A stretch of 41,573 nt of DNA, from contig NZ_JAHCKK010000035.1 of NCBI RefSeq assembly GCF_026125825.1, positions 1 through 41,573 on the forward strand. The letters run 5' to 3'. The number at the start of each line of letters is the position of its first letter. The stretch's first letter is position 1. The translations under genes were made by a program, and so were the position numbers. The stretch is from Hydrogenophaga sp. (lineage in GTDB: Bacteria > Pseudomonadota > Gammaproteobacteria > Burkholderiales > Burkholderiaceae_C). Below the pieces are notes generated by a model. That model was not told the DNA's origin and made no database searches. It saw only the letters and a list, made by a program, of their open reading frames with translations. Below are positions 31,249-41,404 of this stretch, piece by piece.

Positions 31249-32555
31249 GCGAGCACCTCGGCGAGCGCGGCATCGAACGCGGCCAGGCCCTCGGCGAACA
31301 CGCTGTCTTCGATGGTGAGCGGAAACAGGAAGCGGATCACGTTGCCGTACACGCCGCAGGTGAGCAGCAGCAGGCCGCGCTTCAAGGCCGCCATCTGCAC
31401 TTTCTTCGTGGTGTCGGCGTCGGGCGCGCCGGTGGCCGGGTCGATGAATTCGCAGGCCACCATGGCGCCCAGGCCGCGCACGTCGCCCATGCGCGTGGGG
31501 TGGGCCTGGCGCTGCGCGAGCAGGTGGTCCATGAGCTGGTCGCCGAGTTTGCGCGCGCGCGCGGGCAGCTGCTCCTCTTCCATCACGTCCAGCACGGCGA
31601 GCGAGGCCGCGATGGCCAGCGGGTTGCCCGCATAGGTGCCGCCCAGGCCGCCGGGTGCCGGGCCGTCCATGACGGCGGCCTTGCCGCTGACGGCCGAGAG
31701 CGTGGTGCCGCCAGCCATGCTCTTGGCCATGGTCATGAGGTCGGGGCTCACACCGAAATGCTCCATGGCGAACATCCTGCCGGTGCGCGCAAAGCCGGTC
31801 TGCACCTCGTCGGCCACCAGCAGGATGCCGTGCTGGTCGCACAGCGCGCGCAGCCACTGCACGGCCTCTTTCTGGATCACGTTGAACCCGCCCTCGCCCT
31901 GCACCGGCTCGAACACAATGGCCGCCACGCGCGAGGGCTCGATGTCGCACTTGAAGAGCTGCTCCATGGCGTGCTGTGTGTCGGCGAGCGAGGCGCCCTG
32001 GGCCGGGAATGGCACGTGGTAGATCTCGGGCGGGAACGGGCCGAAGCCGGCCTTGTAGGGCTGGACCTTGCCGGTGAGTGCCACCGAGAACATGCTGCGG
32101 CCATGGAACGCGCCGCCAAAGGCGATGACGCCGCTGCGCCCGGTGGCCGAGCGCGCGATCTTCATCGCGTTCTCGATCGCCTCGGCGCCGGTGGAGAAGA
32201 AGGCGGTCTTCACCGGCCCGTCGATCGGCACCAGCGCGTTGATGCGCTCGGCCAGTGCCACGTATTCGGTGTAGGGCACGACCTGGTAGCAGCTGTGCGT
32301 GAAGCGCTGCAGCTGTGCGGCGATGGCGGCCTGCACCTTGGGATGCACATGGCCGGTGTTGAGCACCGCGATGCCGCCGGCGAAATCGATGAAGCGGCGG
32401 CCCTCGATGTCCCAGAACTCGGCGTTCTTGGCCTTCTGAATGAAGAAATCGCCGAACACGCCCACGCCGCGCGGCGTGGCGGCCTGGCGGCGCGCGTGCC
32501 AGCTGGCGTTGGTGTGCGGGGCGTTCAGGTTCTCGGCTTTCTGCGGTGCGTTCAT
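31245..32555 (-). CDS. gabT: 4-aminobutyrate--2-oxoglutarate aminotransferase
   Basis: 436 residues, a class III pyridoxal-phosphate aminotransferase. It would convert GABA, the product of the putrescine pathway, to succinate semialdehyde. FSTGAEAIENAMKIAR (phosphate site), LVADEVQTGFARTG (PLP aspartate) and LMTMAKSMAGG with Schiff-base K278 are present. These motifs and overall length fit GabT better than the longer SpuC-type enzymes. Start at 32555 with GAGGAG upstream. It is 11 bases after puuC and overlaps the next glutamine synthetase gene. 5-aminovalerate is an alternative substrate. Confidence 0.92.
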   Translation of the reverse strand: MNAPQKAENLNAPHTNASWHARRQAATPRGVGVFGDFFIQKAKNAEFWDIEGRRFIDFAGGIAVLNTGHVHPKVQAAIAAQLQRFTHSCYQVVPYTEYVALAERINALVPIDGPVKTAFFSTGAEAIENAMKIARSATGRSGVIAFGGAFHGRSMFSVALTGKVQPYKAGFGPFPPEIYHVPFPAQGASLADTQHAMEQLFKCDIEPSRVAAIVFEPVQGEGGFNVIQKEAVQWLRALCDQHGILLVADEVQTGFARTGRMFAMEHFGVSPDLMTMAKSMAGGTTLSAVSGKAAVMDGPAPGGLGGTYAGNPLAIAASLAVLDVMEEEQLPARARKLGDQLMDHLLAQRQAHPTRMGDVRGLGAMVACEFIDPATGAPDADTTKKVQMAALKRGLLLLTCGVYGNVIRFLFPLTIEDSVFAEGLAAFDAALAEVLA

Positions 32556-32566
32556 GTCGGGTCTCC

Positions 32567-34036
32567 TCAGAGGGGGCTGTCGATCCGGATCCAGGTCGTC
32601 TTGGTTTCGGTGTACTTGTCGAAAGCGTGCAGCGACTTGTCGCGGCCCACGCCGCTTTGCTTGAAGCCGCCGAAGGGCACGGTGATGTCGTCCTCGTCGT
32701 ACTGGTTCACGTGCACCGTGCCTGCGCGCAGCGCGCGGGCCACGCCGTGCGCCTTGTTGATGTCGCGCGTCCACACCGCCGCCTGCAGGCCGTAGATGTT
32801 GCTGTTGGCCTGCCTGACCACGTCGGCCGCGTCGGTGAACGACAGCACCGAGAGCACCGGGCCGAAGATTTCCTCGCGCGCGATGGTCATGGTGTTGGTC
32901 ACGCCGTCGAAGATGGTGGGCTGCACGTACAGCCCGCCCTTCACCGGCTCCACCGCCGCGCCCCCCGCGATCAGCTTGGCGCCCTCCTGCTGGCCGCTGT
33001 CGATGTAGCGCAGCACGGTGTCGAGCTGCGTGCGGTCCACGATGGCGCCCATCACGGTGCTTTTCTCCAGCGGGTTGCCCGGCTGGTACTGCGGCACCAG
33101 CTTGAGCGCCTTCTCCAGGAAGGCCTCCTTGATGGAGGCCTCGACAAACAGGCGCGAGGGCGCGTTGCAACTCTCGCCCTGGTTGAAGAAGATGCTGCCC
33201 ACAGCGGCCTCCACCGCCTTGTCGAGATCGGGGCAATCGGCGAACACGATGTTGGGCGACTTGCCGCCCAGCTCGGTCCAGGCGCGCTTCAAGTTGCTCT
33301 GCCCGGCCATCACATGGATCTGCTTGCCCACGCGCGTGCTGCCGGTGAAAGCGATGCAATCCACGTCCATGTGCAACGCCAGGGGGCTGCCGGCCTCGGC
33401 GCCGTAGCCTGGCACCACGTTGAACACCCCGGGCGGGATGCCGGCGGCCAGCGCCAGCTCGGCCAGGCGCAGCGCGGTCAGGGGCGATTTTTCGCTCGGC
33501 TTGAGCACCACCGAATTGCCCGCCGCGAGCGCGGGCGCGATCTTCCAGGCCGCCATGATCATGGGGTAGTTCCAGGGCACGATCACGCCCACCACGCCCA
33601 CCGGCTCGCGCGTGATCAGCGCCAGCGCCGTGCTGGCCGTGGGCGCGATCTCGTCGTACACCTTGTCCACCGCCTCGCCGTACCAGCGGATGCAGTTGGC
33701 CGCGCTGTTCACGTCCACGCTGCGCGCGTACTTCACCGGCTTGCCCATGTCCAGGGTTTCGGTCAGCGCCAGTTCGTCGGCGTGGGCGATGAGCTGTTCG
33801 GCGAACTTGATCATCACGCGCTTGCGCTGCGCGGGCGCCATGCCGCTCCAGCGGCGGTCCTCGAAGGCCGCGCGGGCGGCGGCCACGGCGGCGTCGATGT
33901 CGGCCTCGCCGCAGCGCGCCACGGCGGTGAGCAGGCGGCCGTCCACGGGGGAGAGGCAGTCAAAGGTCTGGCCATCGCGCGCGGCGATGCGCTCGCCGTT
34001 GATGAAGGCGCGGCCGTCGAAAGAAAGGTCGGTCAT
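32567..34036 (-). CDS. puuC: Gamma-glutamyl-gamma-aminobutyraldehyde dehydrogenase
   Basis: 489 residues, NAD(P)-dependent aldehyde dehydrogenase. VIVPWNYPMIMAAWKIAPAL, FTGSTRVGKQI, the general-base glutamate in TELGGKSPN and catalytic C290 in NQGESCNAPSR are all present. Closest in style to PuuC/AldH, which oxidises gamma-glutamyl-gamma-aminobutyraldehyde; the neighbouring puu/spu genes support that. A 156-base gap precedes it (after potI), the largest gap inside the second half of the cluster, so it may have its own promoter. Start at 34036 (MTDLSFDGRAFINGE). Confidence 0.92.
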   Translation of the reverse strand: MTDLSFDGRAFINGERIAARDGQTFDCLSPVDGRLLTAVARCGEADIDAAVAAARAAFEDRRWSGMAPAQRKRVMIKFAEQLIAHADELALTETLDMGKPVKYARSVDVNSAANCIRWYGEAVDKVYDEIAPTASTALALITREPVGVVGVIVPWNYPMIMAAWKIAPALAAGNSVVLKPSEKSPLTALRLAELALAAGIPPGVFNVVPGYGAEAGSPLALHMDVDCIAFTGSTRVGKQIHVMAGQSNLKRAWTELGGKSPNIVFADCPDLDKAVEAAVGSIFFNQGESCNAPSRLFVEASIKEAFLEKALKLVPQYQPGNPLEKSTVMGAIVDRTQLDTVLRYIDSGQQEGAKLIAGGAAVEPVKGGLYVQPTIFDGVTNTMTIAREEIFGPVLSVLSFTDAADVVRQANSNIYGLQAAVWTRDINKAHGVARALRAGTVHVNQYDEDDITVPFGGFKQSGVGRDKSLHAFDKYTETKTTWIRIDSPL

Positions 34037-34192
34037 GGGGTGGGTTCCGGAGTCACAGAGCCAAAGATTGGCCCCATGCTACGCCCGAAACGCGGCGGAT
34101 TGCGTATCCACTTTCCCGAAGCGGCAACGATCCACCCCCCTCGGGCAAGGCAGGAACACCGAGCAACGGCAGGAGGCCCGGTGCCCGCCCGA

Positions 34193-35029
34193 TCAGCTCT
34201 TGAGCGCCGCCGCGATCTCCCGCTCGCGCCGCCGCGTGGAGCGCGCCACCCAGATCGCGTAGCTCACGATCACGAGGGTCACCGTCACGATCAGCAGCGT
34301 GGCCGCGGCGTAGATGGTCGGGTTGATGCCGCGCCGCGCGTAGCCGAAGATCACCTGCGGCAGCGTGTTCACGCCGGGGCCGGAGAGGAATTCGGAGATC
34401 ACCACGTCGTCGAACGAGAGCGTGAAGGCCAGCAGGAAGGCCGCGAGCAGGGCCTGGAAGATGTTGGGCAGCGTGATGAGGAAGAACACCTGGTGCGGCC
34501 TGGCGCCCAGGTCCATGGCGGCGTCCTCGATCGAGCGGTCCATCTCCAGCAGGCGCGACTGGATCACCACCACCCCGTAGGCCATGCCCAGCAGCGTGTG
34601 GCCCAGGATGATGGTGAGCATGCCGCGCTGGGGCCAGCCAAACAGGTTCTGCGCGCCCACGGCCAGCAGCAGCAGCGACAGGCCGATGATCACCTCGGGC
34701 ATCACCAGGGGCGCATTCACCATGCCGCTGAAGATGGTGCGGCCCAGGAAGCGCCGGTAGCGCACCAGCACGAAGGCCGCGAAGGTGGCCAGCACGGCCG
34801 AGAGCAGGCCGGTGATGGCCGCCACCTTGAGCGAGAGCCAGAAGCCCTCGACGATCTTGGTGTCGCGCGTGAGCGCCTCGTACCAGCGCAGCGAGAAGCC
34901 GGTGAAGCGCGCGTCCTGGCGGGTGCTGTTGAACGAGAACACGATCATGAACACCAGCGGCAGGTAGAGGAACGCGTAGACCAGCGTGAGCCAGAACTTG
35001 CCAAAGTGCTTTTCAAGGACTTGTTTCAT
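34193..35029 (-). CDS. potI: Putrescine ABC transporter permease PotI
   Basis: 278 residues, six membrane segments, binding-protein-dependent transport permease (PotC/PotI type). The EAA-loop motif facing the ATPase is SIEDAAMDLGARPHQVFFLITLPNI. Start at 35029 (MKQVLEKHFGKFWL) is supported by GAAGGAGG upstream. It follows potH by 13 bases. Pairs with PotH to form the channel. Confidence 0.95.
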   Translation of the reverse strand: MKQVLEKHFGKFWLTLVYAFLYLPLVFMIVFSFNSTRQDARFTGFSLRWYEALTRDTKIVEGFWLSLKVAAITGLLSAVLATFAAFVLVRYRRFLGRTIFSGMVNAPLVMPEVIIGLSLLLLAVGAQNLFGWPQRGMLTIILGHTLLGMAYGVVVIQSRLLEMDRSIEDAAMDLGARPHQVFFLITLPNIFQALLAAFLLAFTLSFDDVVISEFLSGPGVNTLPQVIFGYARRGINPTIYAAATLLIVTVTLVIVSYAIWVARSTRRREREIAAALKS

Positions 35030-35042
35030 GGTCCGGCCTCCT

Positions 35043-35954
35043 TCAGCGCTTCTCGGCGGAATCGGCACTGTAGTGGTAGTACAGCGCCAGCGGGATCACG
35101 ATCAACGCGATCATCACCACGGCCAGCGCGGTCGCGCGTGGCCAGTCGTTGGCGGTGAACATCTCGTCCCACACCACGCGCCCGATCATGAGGTTCTCCG
35201 GGCCGCCCAGCAGCGAGGGAATCACGAACTCACCCACGCAGGGGATGAACACCAGCATGAAGCCGGCGATGATGCCGGCCTTGGACAGCGGCACCGTGAT
35301 CAGCCAGAAGGCCTTGAACGGCGAGGTGCCGAGGTCGTAGGCGGCCTCCAGCAGGCGGAAGTCCATCTTCACCAGGTTGGCGTAGAGCGGCAGGATCATG
35401 AACGGCAGGTACACGTAGGTCATGCCGATCAGCATGGACACGTTGGTGTACAGCATGGGAATGGGCTCGCTGGTCAGGCCGATCGACATCAGCAGCCGGT
35501 TGAGCACGCCCTGGTCGGCCAGGATGCCTTTCCACGCATAGACGCGCAGCAAAAACGAGGTCCAGAACGGCAGCATCACCATCAGCAGCAGCGCCGGGCG
35601 CACGCTGGCGGGCGAGCGCGCGATGAAATAGGCGAAGGGGTAGCCGATGACCAGGCACAGAATCGCGGTGCACAGCGCGTACCAGATCGACCGCAGGTAG
35701 GCGTCGATGTAGAGCGTGCGAAACAGCGGTGCGCCCTCTTCCGTGCGGAAGATGGCGAGGTAGTTCTCGTACTTCAGGCTCAAGATGCCGCTCACGGGGT
35801 CCCAGATGGGCTTGAACGGGCTGATGTCGCCGCCCATGTCCACGAAGCTGATGTACAGCAGGATCAGGAAGGGCAGGAAGAAGAACAGGATCAGCCAGCC
35901 ATAGGGCACGCCGATCACGAAGCGCTTGCCGGGGACGGGGATGTTCGTGGCCAT
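35043..35954 (-). CDS. potH: Putrescine ABC transporter permease PotH
   Basis: 303 residues, six membrane segments, PotB/PotH type. EAA-loop motif LLEAAYDLGTSPFKAFWLITVPLSK. N-terminus MATNIPVPGKRFVIGVPYGW is typical of the family. Start at 35954 with GAGGGA upstream, 2 bases after the potG stop; the open frame extends to 35993 inside potG. Confidence 0.95.
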   Translation of the reverse strand: MATNIPVPGKRFVIGVPYGWLILFFFLPFLILLYISFVDMGGDISPFKPIWDPVSGILSLKYENYLAIFRTEEGAPLFRTLYIDAYLRSIWYALCTAILCLVIGYPFAYFIARSPASVRPALLLMVMLPFWTSFLLRVYAWKGILADQGVLNRLLMSIGLTSEPIPMLYTNVSMLIGMTYVYLPFMILPLYANLVKMDFRLLEAAYDLGTSPFKAFWLITVPLSKAGIIAGFMLVFIPCVGEFVIPSLLGGPENLMIGRVVWDEMFTANDWPRATALAVVMIALIVIPLALYYHYSADSAEKR

Positions 35955-35956
35955 GG

Positions 35957-37051
<1,095 letters not shown>

Positions 37052-37083
37052 GTGAATGTCCGTTTCTTCTTCGCTGGACCAAC

Positions 37084-37119
37084 AAAAAAAGAGCCGCTCA
37101 ACCGGTGAGGATGAGCGGC
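37084..37119 (-). terminator. Intrinsic terminator/attenuator between potF and potGHI
   Basis: On the minus strand GCCGCTCA (37119-37112) pairs with TGAGCGGC (37100-37093), an 8-bp stem with an 11-base loop. It is followed by TCTTTTTTT (37092-37084). This is a strong rho-independent terminator. It sits about 30 bases after the potF stop, inside the apparent operon. Partial read-through would set a high binding-protein to transporter ratio. Confidence 0.8.
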
Positions 37120-37149
37120 CCTTCTACCTGAGTAAGGGAACGGTGGTGC

Positions 37150-38319
37150 TTACTTGCCGCGTTTGAAGGCGTTGTAGGTTTCGTTGACGACGCCGGAGAC
37201 ATCGTTGGAGAAACCGCCGGTGGGGATCAGGCGCGCGGTGTCTTCCGGACCCAGGAAGATGGTCTTGTTGCCCTTGACCTCGTCCTTGATGTCGGCCAGC
37301 GCGGCCTTGTTGCCGGTGGGGTAGTTCAGCTCGTTGGCCATGGCGGCGGCGTTGGCCGCGCGCAGGTAGAAGTCCATGAAGACGTGCGCGTTGTTCACGT
37401 GCTTGGCGTCCTTGGGGATGGCCATGGTGTCGATGAAGACCAGGCCACCGCCGGTGGGCAGCAGGGGCACGATCTCGTCCTTGCCACCGGTTTCCTTCAC
37501 GCGGCCCGCAGCGATGTTGATGTCGCCCGACCAGCCGATGAAGGCGCAGGCCTTGCCGCCGGCGATGTCGTCGATCATGGTGCTGGAGAACAGGCGCACG
37601 TCCTTGCGCACCTTCTTGAGCATCTCACCGGCGAGCTTGAAGTCTTCCGGGTTCTCGCTGTAGGCCGGCTTGCCGACATAGTGCAGCGCCACCGGCAGGA
37701 TCTCGCTGGGCGAATCCAGGTAGGCAATGCCGCAGGACTTGAGCTTGCTGGAGTACTCGGGCTTGAAGACCAGGTCCCAGGCGTTCTCGGGCATGGGCAT
37801 GCCGCCCAGCGCCTTCTCGACCTTCTGCTTGTTGATGCCCACGGTGGTGAAGCCCCAGGCCCAGGGCACCAGGAACTTGTTGTCCGGGTCCACGCCAGCG
37901 ATCTTGGCCATGAAGTCGGTGTCGAGGTTGCCGTAGTTCTTCAGCTTGCTCTTGTCGATCGGCTGGTACAGGCCGCCGTCGATCTGCTTCTTGGCGAAAC
38001 CGGCGGTGGGGATCACGATGTCGTAACCCGAATTGCCGGCCACCAGCTTGGCGTGCAGCGCCTCGTTGTTCTCGAAGGTGTCGTAGTTCACCTTGACGCC
38101 ATATTCCTTCTCGAAGTCGGCGATCAGGCTCTCGGTGATGTAGTCGGGCCAGTTGTAGACGTTGAGAACCTTCTCATCGTCCAGCACCGGGCCGGCCGGC
38201 GCAGCGGGGGCGGCGGCCACCGGCGCGGGCGCCGCAGGAGCGGCCACGGGCTCCTCTTTCTTGCCACAGGCGGCCAGCAGAATCGCCGACATCGCCAGAA
38301 CCAGGACTTGCTTTTTCAT
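37150..38319 (-). CDS. potF: Putrescine-binding lipoprotein PotF/SpuD
   Basis: 389 residues. A lipoprotein signal (ILLAACGKK, acylated C18) is followed by an Ala/Pro-rich linker of about 30 residues. The extracytoplasmic polyamine-binding fold follows (VLNVYNWPDYITESLI...). SpuD/PotF-type residues such as WGFTTVGIN and GWSGDINIA are present. Start at 38319 (MKKQVLVLAM) has GGAG upstream; the GTG at 38331 lacks one. It delivers putrescine (or spermidine) to PotGHI. It follows spuC by about 150 bases, a gap in which a promoter of its own could lie. Confidence 0.95.
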   Translation of the reverse strand: MKKQVLVLAMSAILLAACGKKEEPVAAPAAPAPVAAAPAAPAGPVLDDEKVLNVYNWPDYITESLIADFEKEYGVKVNYDTFENNEALHAKLVAGNSGYDIVIPTAGFAKKQIDGGLYQPIDKSKLKNYGNLDTDFMAKIAGVDPDNKFLVPWAWGFTTVGINKQKVEKALGGMPMPENAWDLVFKPEYSSKLKSCGIAYLDSPSEILPVALHYVGKPAYSENPEDFKLAGEMLKKVRKDVRLFSSTMIDDIAGGKACAFIGWSGDINIAAGRVKETGGKDEIVPLLPTGGGLVFIDTMAIPKDAKHVNNAHVFMDFYLRAANAAAMANELNYPTGNKAALADIKDEVKGNKTIFLGPEDTARLIPTGGFSNDVSGVVNETYNAFKRGK

Positions 38320-38472
38320 GGTGTTGCTCACTCCAAGGAGGTAATTGACCGAAAGAACTCAACCGGGTGGGGCTGCAAAGTGCCTGAAAGCGCTAGCAAT
38401 TTCCAGACCCGACACCGAACGGCGCCACCAGGCGGAGGCTGGCGGAATATCCGGAAAACATTCTAGGGCCTG

Positions 38473-39912
38473 TCAAGCCAGCAGGCCCTCGGCGCGCAAC
38501 TCTTCCAGCGTCGCGTCCAGGCAGCGGTGGATAAGGTCCATCATCTCGTCGACCTGGGCGCGCGTCATCACCAGCGGCGGCGCGATGATCATGCGGTCGC
38601 CCACGGCGCGCATGATGAGGCCGTTGCGGAAGCAGTGCGCCCGGCAGCGCATGCCCACGCCCAGCGCCTCGTCGAACATCTGCTTCTTGCCCTTGTCTTT
38701 CACCAATACCAGGCCGGCGACAAAACCGCAGGTCTGGGCCGCGCCCACCAGCGGGTGGTCTTCCAGCGCCTCGAAGCGCTCGGCCAGGTAGGGGCCGGTG
38801 TCGTCGCGCACGCGCTCGACCAGTTTTTCGCGCTCCATGAGCTCGATGTTGGCCAGTGCCACCGCGCAGGCCACGGGATGGCCGCTGTAGGTGTAGCCGT
38901 GGTTGAACTCGCCGCCCTTGTCGATCAGCACCTTGGCCACGCGGTCACCCACCATCACGCCGCCCAGCGGGATGTAGCCGCTGGTCACGCCCTTGGCAAA
39001 GGTGATCAGGTCGGGCCGGTAGCCGAATTTCTCGTAGGCGAACCAGTGGCCCAGCCGGCCAAAGGCGCAGATCACTTCGTCGGAAATCAGCAGGATGCCG
39101 TGCTTGTCCACGATGCGCTGGATCTCGGGCCAGTAGGTGGAAGGCGGGATGATCACGCCGCCCGCGCCCTGCACCGGCTCGGCGATGAAGGCCGCCACCT
39201 TGTCGGCGCCGATGGAGAGGATCTTCTCTTCCAGCCAGCGCGCCGCGCGCAGGCCGAAGTCGGCCTCGGTCTCGCCGGGGTTGGCGTTCTCGAAGAAGTG
39301 CGGCTGCTCGATGTGCACGATGTCGGGGATCGGCAGGTCCCCCTGGGCGTGCATGCCGCTCATGCCGCCGAGCGAGGCGCCGGCCATGGTGCTGCCGTGG
39401 TACGCGTTATGGCGGCTGATGATCACCTTGCGCTGCGGCTGGCCCAGCAGGTCCCAGTAGCGGCGCACCATGCGCACGTTGGTGTCGTTGCTCTCGCTGC
39501 CGCTGCTGGAGAAGAAGACGTGCTCGAACTTGCGGCCCCGCACCTCGGGGGCGAGCTGCGCCAGCTTGGCCGCCAGCTGCACCGCCGGCACGTTGGTGGT
39601 CTGGAAGAAGCTGTTGTAGAAGGGCAGCGTCATCATCTGCTGGTAGGCGGCGTCGGCCAGCTCCTTGCGGCCGTAGCCGGCGTTGACGCACCACAGCCCG
39701 CTCATGGCGTCGAGGATCTTCGCGCCCTCGGAGTCCCAGATGTAGATGTTGTCGGCGCGCGTGATCACGCGCGAGCCGCGCGTGGCCAGATCGCCGTGGT
39801 CGGTGAAGGGGTGGATGAAGTGCGCGCTGTCCAGCGCCTGAAGGGCCTTGGTGTCCAGCTGCTCGGCGCGGCGGACCAGGGCGGGCGGGGCGATGAGGGT
39901 CGAGGTGTTCAT
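38473..39912 (-). CDS. spuC: Putrescine--pyruvate aminotransferase
   Basis: 479 residues, class III pyridoxal-phosphate aminotransferase of the SpuC/omega-transaminase group. Signatures: FSSSGSESNDTNVRMVR, HGSTMAGASLGGM, LISDEVICAFGRLG and ITFAKGVTSGYIPLGG with Schiff-base K307. SpuC moves the amino group of putrescine to pyruvate; the flanking spu/puu genes support this. Start at 39912 (MNTSTLIAPP) with AGAAGAG upstream; a TTG at 39930 is less likely. It follows puuA by 20 bases. Confidence 0.93.
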   Translation of the reverse strand: MNTSTLIAPPALVRRAEQLDTKALQALDSAHFIHPFTDHGDLATRGSRVITRADNIYIWDSEGAKILDAMSGLWCVNAGYGRKELADAAYQQMMTLPFYNSFFQTTNVPAVQLAAKLAQLAPEVRGRKFEHVFFSSSGSESNDTNVRMVRRYWDLLGQPQRKVIISRHNAYHGSTMAGASLGGMSGMHAQGDLPIPDIVHIEQPHFFENANPGETEADFGLRAARWLEEKILSIGADKVAAFIAEPVQGAGGVIIPPSTYWPEIQRIVDKHGILLISDEVICAFGRLGHWFAYEKFGYRPDLITFAKGVTSGYIPLGGVMVGDRVAKVLIDKGGEFNHGYTYSGHPVACAVALANIELMEREKLVERVRDDTGPYLAERFEALEDHPLVGAAQTCGFVAGLVLVKDKGKKQMFDEALGVGMRCRAHCFRNGLIMRAVGDRMIIAPPLVMTRAQVDEMMDLIHRCLDATLEELRAEGLLA

Positions 39913-39932
39913 GCGGATCTCTTCTTTCAAAC

Positions 39933-41297
39933 TCAGACGTGCAGCAACAGGTGTTCACGTTCCCAAGGCGAAATCACCTTCATGAACTCGTCGAACTCCA
40001 GCTCCTTGATCTCGGTGTAGATGGTGATGAACTCCTTGCCCAGCACGTCGTGCAAGTCGGTCTCGCGGCGCAGCCAGTCCAGGGCTTCGCCCAGGCTGCG
40101 CGGCAGCGAGTAGGGCGAGAGGTAGGCGTCGCCCTTCATCTCGGGCTTGGGCTTGATCTTGTTTTTCAGGCCGAGGTAGCCGCAGGCCAGCGTCATGGCC
40201 ATCGCCACATAGGGGTTGGCGTCGGCTCCGATCACGCGGTTTTCCACGCGCCGCGCCTCGGGGCTGGAGATCGGCGAACGGATGCCCACCGTGCGGTTGT
40301 CGTGGCCCCATTCGATGTTGATCGGCGCGGCCGTGTGGCGCGAGAGGCGGCGGTAGCTGTTCACGTAGGGCGCCACCAGCACCATGGCCGCCGGGATGTA
40401 GCGCTGCAGGCCGCCGATGTAGTGGAAGAACGATTCCGAGGGCGTGCCGTCCGGGTTGCTGAAGATGTTCTTGCCCGTGGCCTTGTTCAGGATGCTCTGG
40501 TGCACGTGCATGGCCGAGCCGGGCTCGCCCGCGATCGGCTTGGCCATGAAGGTGGCGTACATGTCGTGCCGCAGCGCGGACTCGCGCACCGTGCGCTTGA
40601 AGAAGAACACCTCGTCGGCCAGGCCCAGCGGGTGGGCGTGGAAGAAGTTGATCTCCATCTGGCCCGCGCCGGCCTCGTGGATCAGCGTGTCCACGTTGAG
40701 TTTCATCTTGTCGCAGTAGTCGTAGATCTCCTCGAACAGCGGGTCGAACTCGTTGACCGCGTCGATGCTGTACGACTGGCGCGAGGTCTCGGCCCGGCCG
40801 CTGCGCCCGATGGGGGCCTTGAGCAGCGTGTTCGGGTCGGTGTTGCGCGCGGTCAGGTAGAACTCCAGTTCGGGCGCCACCACCGGGTCCAGGCCCTCGG
40901 CGTCGAAGAGGTCGCACACATGGCGCAGCACGCTGCGCGGCGCAAACGGCACCAGCTTGCCGGCATGGTCGAAGCAGTCGTGGATGACCTGCGCCGTCGG
41001 GTCGGTGGCCCAGGGCACGATGCGCGCGGTGGTCGGGTCCGGGCGCAGCTGCATGTCGCGGTCGGTCGGCTCGATCACGTCGTAGTACGGCCCGCTGGCC
41101 GGAAACTCCCCCGTCACCCCCATGGCCACGATGCCCTGGGGCAGTCGCATGCCCCGGTCTTCGGTGAACTTCTCACGCGGCAGGATCTTGCCGCGCGCCA
41201 CGCCGGTGAGGTCGGGCACGAGGCACTCGATCTCCGTCACGCGTCGTTCGTCGAACCACTGTTCCAGGTCGGCGAATGTAAATTTGCTCTTGTCCAC
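39933..41297 (-). CDS. puuA: Gamma-glutamylputrescine synthetase
   Basis: 454 residues, glutamine synthetase fold, PuuA/SpuB group. It ligates glutamate to putrescine with ATP. Signatures: VVAPELEFYLTA, AGAGQMEINFFHAHPLGLAD, SAMHVHQSI and APYVNSYRRLSRHTAAPINI followed by GHDNRTVGIRSP. Start is probably GTG at 41297 (DKSKFTFADLEQWF) as no ATG fits; the Shine-Dalgarno is weak (AGGCAG). Preceded by a 107-base gap with hairpins and a tandem repeat, then puuD. It has the position of spuB in the Pseudomonas spu operon. Confidence 0.94.
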   Translation of the reverse strand: MDKSKFTFADLEQWFDERRVTEIECLVPDLTGVARGKILPREKFTEDRGMRLPQGIVAMGVTGEFPASGPYYDVIEPTDRDMQLRPDPTTARIVPWATDPTAQVIHDCFDHAGKLVPFAPRSVLRHVCDLFDAEGLDPVVAPELEFYLTARNTDPNTLLKAPIGRSGRAETSRQSYSIDAVNEFDPLFEEIYDYCDKMKLNVDTLIHEAGAGQMEINFFHAHPLGLADEVFFFKRTVRESALRHDMYATFMAKPIAGEPGSAMHVHQSILNKATGKNIFSNPDGTPSESFFHYIGGLQRYIPAAMVLVAPYVNSYRRLSRHTAAPINIEWGHDNRTVGIRSPISSPEARRVENRVIGADANPYVAMAMTLACGYLGLKNKIKPKPEMKGDAYLSPYSLPRSLGEALDWLRRETDLHDVLGKEFITIYTEIKELEFDEFMKVISPWEREHLLLHV

Positions 41298-41316
41298 GAT
41301 GGTCTGCCTGTGTGAG

Positions 41317-41338
41317 TCTCTCGGGTGTCTCTCGGGTG
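41317..41338. repeat. Tandem 11-base repeat between puuD and puuA
   Basis: TCTCTCGGGTG occurs twice head to tail (41317-41327 and 41328-41338), with a third copy started (TCT). It lies about 20 bases before the puuA start. No function known; copy number may vary between strains. Confidence 0.5.
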
Positions 41339-41348
41339 TCTGGGGTGC

Positions 41349-41388
41349 GGCCACCTTGCGGTGGCCTGGCGCCGGCGCGCGGCCAGGC
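41349..41388. promoter_or_regulatory. Two overlapping hairpins between puuD and puuA
   Basis: GGCCACC (41349-41355) pairs with GGTGGCC (41360-41366) around TTGC. GCCTGGC (41364-41370) can instead pair with GCCAGGC (41382-41388). They share bases 41364-41366, so they exclude each other, as in an attenuator, but there is no T run. Confidence 0.35.
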
Positions 41389-41404
41389 GCGAGCTTCGAC
41401 CCGA

